A DNA stretch of 21,597 bases from a virus: positions 1 to 21,597 of the IMG/VR virus record IMGVR_UViG_3300018042_000051, one strand, 5' to 3'. Made by a program: the position numbers and the translations under genes. Shown one piece after another: positions 18,319 through 21,597 of the stretch (position 1 is the first letter of the stretch; each line of letters opens with the position of its first letter). A model generated the notes under the pieces. It was not told the DNA's origin. It did not search any database and saw only the letters and a program-made list of their open reading frames with translations.

Positions 18319-19509
18319 TCAGGTCCCCTTCACGTTGACGAGCTGATGCAGCTCGTGCCGGATATCCACCAGGCCGCGCGAGTCCGCCATCACGACGCCG
18401 ATGTCCTTGTATGCGCCGGGGATCTCATCCAGGAACGTGCGGCCGGAGGCGGCATCCCACTCGATCCCCTTCATCGATTCCTGGAGGTCGGCCTCGGTGA
18501 AGTGCGCCTTGGCCGCGCTGCGGCTGAACTGGCGGCCGGCGCCGTGCGGGCTGGAGTGCAGCGCCCACTGGTTGCCCCGGCCGGTCACCACGTAGGACGC
18601 CGCGGCCATCGACCCGGGGATCAGCCCCGGCACGCCCTTGTGAGCGTCGATCGCGCCCTTGCGGGACAGCCACACCAGCTCATCGCCGTGGGTCTCCTGC
18701 TCGGTGTAGTTGTGGTGGCAGTTAACCTTCTCGGTGACGCGGAAATCGATGACGTGCCCGGCGCCCAGCCAGTCGCTGAAGCAGGCATTGACCCGCTCCA
18801 TCATCTCGTCCCGGTTCAGCCACGCGAACCGCTGCGCCCAGCGCAGGTCCCGGATGTAGGCGTTGAATTCCCGGGTGCCCTCGGTCAGGTACGCCAGATC
18901 CGGGTGCGGCAGCTTCGTCCCATTGGTCTTGCAGGCCAGCTGCGCGAGCTTGATGTGCCGGAACGCCAGCTTGTTGCCGACGCCACGGCTCCCCGAATGC
19001 AGGAACAGCCAGAGCCGGCCGTCCTCATCGGCGGTGATCTCGATGAAGTGGTTGCCGCCGCCCAGGCTGCCCAGCTGAAGCCGCCAGTTTGGCGCGACGG
19101 CCTCAGCGGCGCCGTAGCCGTCCAGGCCCTCCAGCTCGATGATCCGCGCCCGGGTGCCGAACCGGCTGTTCCACCAGCGCTGGTTGTAGTTGCCCGGCGA
19201 CAGCGGAATAGTGTGCTCGATCATCCGGCGCAGCGCGGCCAGGTCCATGCCCTCGATGGCGTCCCGGTGCACGTCAGTACGCCAGGCACACATTCCGCAG
19301 CCGATGTCCACCCCGACCGCGGCGGGCATGATCGCACCCAGCGTAGGGATAACCGAGCCTACTGTCGAGCCTTTGCCGAGGTGGGCATCCGGCATCAGCG
19401 CCAGGTACGGGTGAATGAACGGCATGGCCGACGTCATGATCGCCTGCTGGCGTGTCGGCTGGTCCAGGATCGACGCCCAGGACTTCAGCTTCGGGGTGAT
19501 CTCTTCCAT
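18319..19509 (-). CDS. rtcB: RNA-splicing ligase RtcB
   Basis: A 396-residue RtcB ligase, which joins RNA 2',3'-cyclic phosphate or 3'-phosphate ends to 5'-OH ends using GTP and Mn. All core motifs are present: PDAHLGKGSTVGSVIPT (40-56), VGVDIGCGM (65-73, metal D68 and C71), LGGGNHFIEI (149-158, H154), HSGSRGVGN (171-179), NCHHNY (263-268) and the guanylation site HSSPHGAGR with H322. Length is normal (E. coli about 408). The ATG has GAGGGAGG upstream. It heads a four-gene minus-strand operon and is divergent from the RmlB-like gene. In phages the likely role is to repair tRNAs cut by host anticodon nucleases or toxins, an inference. No RtcA or archease gene is nearby. Confidence 0.96.
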   Translation of the reverse strand: MEEITPKLKSWASILDQPTRQQAIMTSAMPFIHPYLALMPDAHLGKGSTVGSVIPTLGAIMPAAVGVDIGCGMCAWRTDVHRDAIEGMDLAALRRMIEHTIPLSPGNYNQRWWNSRFGTRARIIELEGLDGYGAAEAVAPNWRLQLGSLGGGNHFIEITADEDGRLWLFLHSGSRGVGNKLAFRHIKLAQLACKTNGTKLPHPDLAYLTEGTREFNAYIRDLRWAQRFAWLNRDEMMERVNACFSDWLGAGHVIDFRVTEKVNCHHNYTEQETHGDELVWLSRKGAIDAHKGVPGLIPGSMAAASYVVTGRGNQWALHSSPHGAGRQFSRSAAKAHFTEADLQESMKGIEWDAASGRTFLDEIPGAYKDIGVVMADSRGLVDIRHELHQLVNVKGT

Positions 19510-19554
19510 GATGCCTCCCTCGTTAAGACTCTATGATACTGCAACCAAGGGACA

Positions 19555-19606
19555 GCCCGGGGTTATTTCCCGGGCACCTGCTGAGCGCGGCAGGCGGGCG
19601 TAGGGT
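19555..19606. promoter_or_regulatory. inverted repeat and -10 between divergent rtcB and RmlB-like genes
   Basis: The 168-base gap between the divergent genes carries GCCCGGG (19555-19561) and CCCGGGC (19569-19575), a 7-bp perfect inverted repeat around GTTATTT. TAGGGT (19601-19606) is a -10-like hexamer 77 bases before the ATG at 19678. For rtcB, TAGAGT or TATCAT on the minus strand just upstream of its ribosome binding site are candidates. The inverted repeat lies between the two start regions and could be an operator serving both. Confidence 0.35.
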
Positions 19607-19677
19607 GACCGCAAGGCACGGCCCTGCCGCCGCGGTGCGGGAGCTGCCCCGTCTTTCCCGGGCGGGGGAGTTTTCTC

Positions 19678-20682
19678 ATGGCGCGCATACTCATAACCGG
19701 CGCGGGCGGCTTTGTGGCGCATCACCTGCTGGAGCACGTGCTGGCCACCACCAGCTGGGATGTCGTGGCCACCGACAGCTTCCGGCACCGTGGCAAGACT
19801 GACCGGATCGCCCAGGTGCTGACCGGGCACCCGGACTGGCGTGCCCGCACCACCGTGTTCACCCATGACCTGTCCGCGCCGTTCAGCGACCAGGCCACCA
19901 TCTCGATCGGCGCGGTGGACTACATCATGGCGATGGCGTCCGAGTCCCACGTGGACCGGTCGATCTCCGATCCGGTGCCGTTCATCCGCAACAACACCGA
20001 CGTCATCTGCAACACCCTGGAGCTGGCCCGCGAGCTGGAGCCAGCCATGGTGATCGTGGTGTCCACCGATGAGGTGTACGGCCCGGTCCGCGGCGGCTAT
20101 GCCTGCCCGGAGTGGTCCACCATCCTGCCGTCCAACCCGTACGCCGCCTCCAAGGCCGCCCAGGAGGCCATCGCCATCTCCTACTGGCGGACCTACGGCG
20201 TGCCGGTGGTGCTGACCAACACGATGAACATCATCGGCGAGCGCCAGGACGCGGAGAAGTTCCTGCCGATGGTGATCCGGCAGGTGGCGGCGCGCGAGCC
20301 GGTGACCATTCACGGCACGCCGGAGCACATCGGCACCCGGCACTACCTGCATGCCCGCAACGCCGCTTCGGCGTGGACGTTCCTGCTGGACCGCGGCAAC
20401 CCGGCGATGTACCCGGATGCGGACAGGCCGGATCGCTGGAATGTGGCCGGGTCTGAGCAGGTATCCAATCTGGACCTGGCCCAGCGGGTCGCCACCATCA
20501 TGAGCCAGCCGCTGCTGTACGAGCTGGCCGACTTCCACTCCGCCCGGCCCGGTCACGACGCGCACTACGGCCTGGACCCGCGCAAGCTGGCCGCCGCCGG
20601 GTGGAAGCCGCCGGTCGACTTCAGTGAATCACTGGAGCGGACGGTGAACTGGTCGCTGGCCCATCCAGCCTGGCTGCACTGA
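19678..20682 (+). CDS. dTDP-glucose 4,6-dehydratase-like protein (RmlB type)
   Basis: A 334-residue extended SDR enzyme most like dTDP-glucose 4,6-dehydratase, which makes the 4-keto-6-deoxy sugar from which most deoxysugars derive. Visible are the NAD motif GAGGFVAHH (8-16; the third Gly is Ala), SESHVDRSISDP (88-99), the STDEVYG motif (129-135) with T130-D131-E132, and YAASK (Y155, K159). NTMNIIGERQDAEKF and GWKPPVDFSESLERTVNW also fit. The TDE triad is the hallmark of dehydratases as opposed to epimerases. The nucleotide carried by the substrate is not certain. The ATG has GGGGGAG upstream. It lies 7.6 kb from the other sugar genes but supplies what they lack, a 4-keto intermediate for the C-methyltransferase and cupin. 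Confidence 0.88.
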   Translation: MARILITGAGGFVAHHLLEHVLATTSWDVVATDSFRHRGKTDRIAQVLTGHPDWRARTTVFTHDLSAPFSDQATISIGAVDYIMAMASESHVDRSISDPVPFIRNNTDVICNTLELARELEPAMVIVVSTDEVYGPVRGGYACPEWSTILPSNPYAASKAAQEAIAISYWRTYGVPVVLTNTMNIIGERQDAEKFLPMVIRQVAAREPVTIHGTPEHIGTRHYLHARNAASAWTFLLDRGNPAMYPDADRPDRWNVAGSEQVSNLDLAQRVATIMSQPLLYELADFHSARPGHDAHYGLDPRKLAAAGWKPPVDFSESLERTVNWSLAHPAWLH

Positions 20683-20693
20683 GGACGCCCCGC

Positions 20694-20711
20694 TACTCTG
20701 TTGCTGGCAAC
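20694..20711 (+). promoter_or_regulatory. putative -10 with palindrome at the transcription start
   Basis: TACTCT (20694-20699) is followed directly by GTTGC-TG-GCAAC (20700-20711), a 5-bp inverted repeat covering the expected transcription start. The next gene begins at 20732, preceded by ATAGGAG. The arrangement fits a short repressible promoter. Confidence 0.4.
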
Positions 20712-20731
20712 GACGGCGATAGGAGACGGTC

Positions 20732-20935
20732 ATGGCGCAGCCCGAGCAGCCGGAACCACCAGAGACCCGCGGCGGGGAGGACATCGACAGGCAGGACGCC
20801 GAGCCGGGCGAGCCACTGCCGCAGCGAACGCCCCGCGACCCCGCGGACTGGCTGGACGATGAGGCGGCTCGTGACCCGGTGCTGGCTGCGGCACTGAAGC
20901 GCCAGCAGGCGGCGGCAGCGCGGGGGCACGCATGA
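20732..20935 (+). CDS. small charged hypothetical protein
   Basis: A 67-residue protein of unknown function: an acidic, Pro/Glu-rich N-terminal half (AQPEQPEPPETRGGEDIDRQ) that is probably disordered, and a helical C-terminal half (DPADWLDDEAARDPVLAAAL, then KRQQAAAARG). The ATG has ATAGGAG 7 bases upstream, one of the better ribosome binding sites here. Its last four bases overlap the methyltransferase gene (ATGA), so the two are likely co-translated. Confidence 0.65.
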   Translation: MAQPEQPEPPETRGGEDIDRQDAEPGEPLPQRTPRDPADWLDDEAARDPVLAAALKRQQAAAARGHA

Positions 20936-21483
20936 GGAGCTACCGGCAGGCGCAGATCGCTCTTGCGCTTTCCACCGCCACTGAGCAGGAGCGCAGCTGG
21001 CAGGGGAAGGTGCCCGAAGCCAATGACGAACGGCACATCCCGTGGCTGCCGTTCCCGATTCCGGAATTTGTGGCGCTGACCGCACTGGCGGCTGCCGAGG
21101 CGGACGGGCCCCGGTTCCTGGAGATCGGCTGCGGAATCGGCACAAAAATGCTGCTCGCGCAGGCGATCTTCCAGCTGGATGTCACGGGGTTTGACCGGGT
21201 GCCTGAATTCGTGGAGCAGGCTTGCGGCAACGGGCTGAATGCCGTGCGAGCCGACGCCGCCACCTGGGACGGCTACGGCGAGTTCGACATCGTATGGTTC
21301 AACCGGCCGCTGCGCGAGGCAGCCGAGGAGGCCGCGCTGGAGACGCGGGTGTGGGAGTTTACTGCGCCCGGCACAGTGGTGATGTGCGCGAACCTGGAAG
21401 CCCGGCCGCCGTCTTCGTGGTACCTGATCGAGGACGACTGGGAGGCCCGCCGGGGCGTGTGGCAGAAACTGCCCGTCAGCTAA
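20932..21483 (+). CDS. class I SAM-dependent methyltransferase
   Basis: A 183-residue methyltransferase. Motif I is RFLEIGCGIGTKMLLA (61-76), followed by VTGFDRVPEFVEQA with the acidic SAM-ribose residue, and the motif IV-like region GEFDIVWFNRPLREAAEEAA. The post-motif strand APGTVVMCANLEA is also typical. WFNRP in place of the common (D/N)PP(Y/F) leaves the substrate open. An N-terminal helical extension of about 55 residues (RSYRQAQIALALSTATEQER) may bind the substrate. The ATG lies inside the preceding stop (ATGA). A protein, sugar or small-molecule substrate is possible. Confidence 0.8.
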   Translation: MRSYRQAQIALALSTATEQERSWQGKVPEANDERHIPWLPFPIPEFVALTALAAAEADGPRFLEIGCGIGTKMLLAQAIFQLDVTGFDRVPEFVEQACGNGLNAVRADAATWDGYGEFDIVWFNRPLREAAEEAALETRVWEFTAPGTVVMCANLEARPPSSWYLIEDDWEARRGVWQKLPVS

Positions 21484-21561
21484 ACTGAGGCCAGAAGCCG
21501 AGGCCAGAGGCCGCTCCCAGGTGCGGAGCCAGGAGCCGGGGCAGTTCCGCCCGCCTCCTGG
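21481..21561 (+). promoter_or_regulatory. putative promoter, tandem repeat and hairpin before the last gene
   Basis: TAAACT at 21481-21486 overlaps the methyltransferase stop and could be a -10. It is followed by a 13-base near-perfect tandem repeat, GAGGCCAGAAGCC (21487-21499) and GAGGCCAGAGGCC (21500-21512). Then CCAGGAG-C-CGGG (21529-21540) pairs with CCCG-C-CTCCTGG (21550-21561) around a 9-base loop. The 3' arm runs into the ribosome binding site GGAAGG (21560-21565) of the next start, so the hairpin may limit its use. GGAGCCGG at 21532-21539 is the shared leader motif. Confidence 0.4.
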
Positions 21562-21570
21562 AAGGCCCCT

Positions 21571-21597
21571 GTGAGCCTACTGAATTACGTGACGCTG
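21571..21597 (+). CDS. first codons of a further gene, possibly a virion protein
   Basis: A GTG at 21571 with GGAAGG 5 bases upstream opens a frame reading MSLLNYVTL before the window ends. Several actinophage structural or tail-associated proteins begin with a similar (A/S)xxNYVTVT strand, so this may be where the virion genes resume. Nine codons are too few for more than a suggestion. Confidence 0.4.

Noticed and set aside
18346-19536. A 396-codon plus-strand frame opposite rtcB
   Set aside because: It mirrors the rtcB gene codon for codon, has no recognisable protein motif and no ribosome binding site. Long antisense frames are expected in GC-rich DNA.
19531-20565. A 344-codon minus-strand frame opposite the RmlB-like gene
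   Set aside because: Shadow of a gene with intact TDE and YxxxK motifs; its sequence is low in complexity and has no family features.
1-21597. tRNA genes, CRISPR arrays, insertion sequences and attachment sites
   Set aside because: I looked for tRNA-like cloverleaves, regularly spaced repeats, transposase motifs and integrase-linked sites and saw none. A tRNA search program would be needed to exclude a tRNA formally.

Overview
The window looks like part of the genome of an actinobacterial tailed phage (siphovirus type), or a prophage of one. The DNA is GC-rich with strong G/C bias at third codon positions. Many genes start with GTG and overlap their neighbour by the four bases GTGA or ATGA. 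The left end carries an HK97-type head module: a C-terminal fragment that is probably the portal protein, a prohead protease and a major capsid protein. Several cargo families are typical of Actinobacteria: an XRE/DUF5753 regulator, a DUF397 protein and a DUF6131-like membrane protein. No integrase, replication gene, tRNA or CRISPR array is visible, so free phage and prophage cannot be told apart.

Layout. 1-3335: head genes, with an HNH endonuclease inserted on the opposite strand between the portal-like fragment and the protease. 3362-5972: small proteins, some with zinc-ribbon cysteines, some low-complexity and rich in Pro/Gly/Ser/Thr, one 50-residue repeat protein and one small membrane protein. 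6055-12069: a tightly packed sugar and glycan operon (epimerase/dehydratase-type SDR, deoxysugar C-methyltransferase, cupin sugar isomerase/epimerase, beta-rich possible virion protein, MycE-like methyltransferase, three GT2-type glycosyltransferases and an HxKG/GNFWWA glycan protein). 12100-14609: a small Cys protein, the XRE/DUF5753 regulator, a small partner with a DUF397-like end, a single-motif phospholipase D-like protein and a tiny membrane protein. 14710-16877: five genes coupled by GTGA overlaps, including a probable Acb2/Tad1-type cyclic-nucleotide sponge and ending with a GT4 glycosyltransferase and an 18-bp perfect hairpin. 16901-19509: mostly minus strand, with a DUF397 protein, three small unknown proteins and the RNA ligase RtcB. 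19678-21597: an RmlB-like sugar dehydratase, a small acidic protein, a methyltransferase and the first codons of a further gene that may resume the virion genes.

How it works together (inference). About 18 kb of cargo sits directly behind the capsid gene, where head-tail connector and tail genes would be expected. The two SDR enzymes, the C-methyltransferase and the cupin could make an unusual, possibly branched-chain deoxysugar, and the five or so glycosyltransferase-like proteins could attach it to virion proteins. No sugar-1-phosphate nucleotidylyltransferase is present, so the activated precursor would come from the host or from elsewhere in the phage. A second theme is counter-defence: RtcB could repair cleaved tRNAs and the Acb2/Tad1-like protein could bind immune signalling nucleotides. 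Many cargo units seem to have their own TANNNT -10 element followed by a leader of 30-90 bases, often with a palindrome or a GGAGCCGG motif. That suggests separately expressed 'moron' units rather than one passive late operon.
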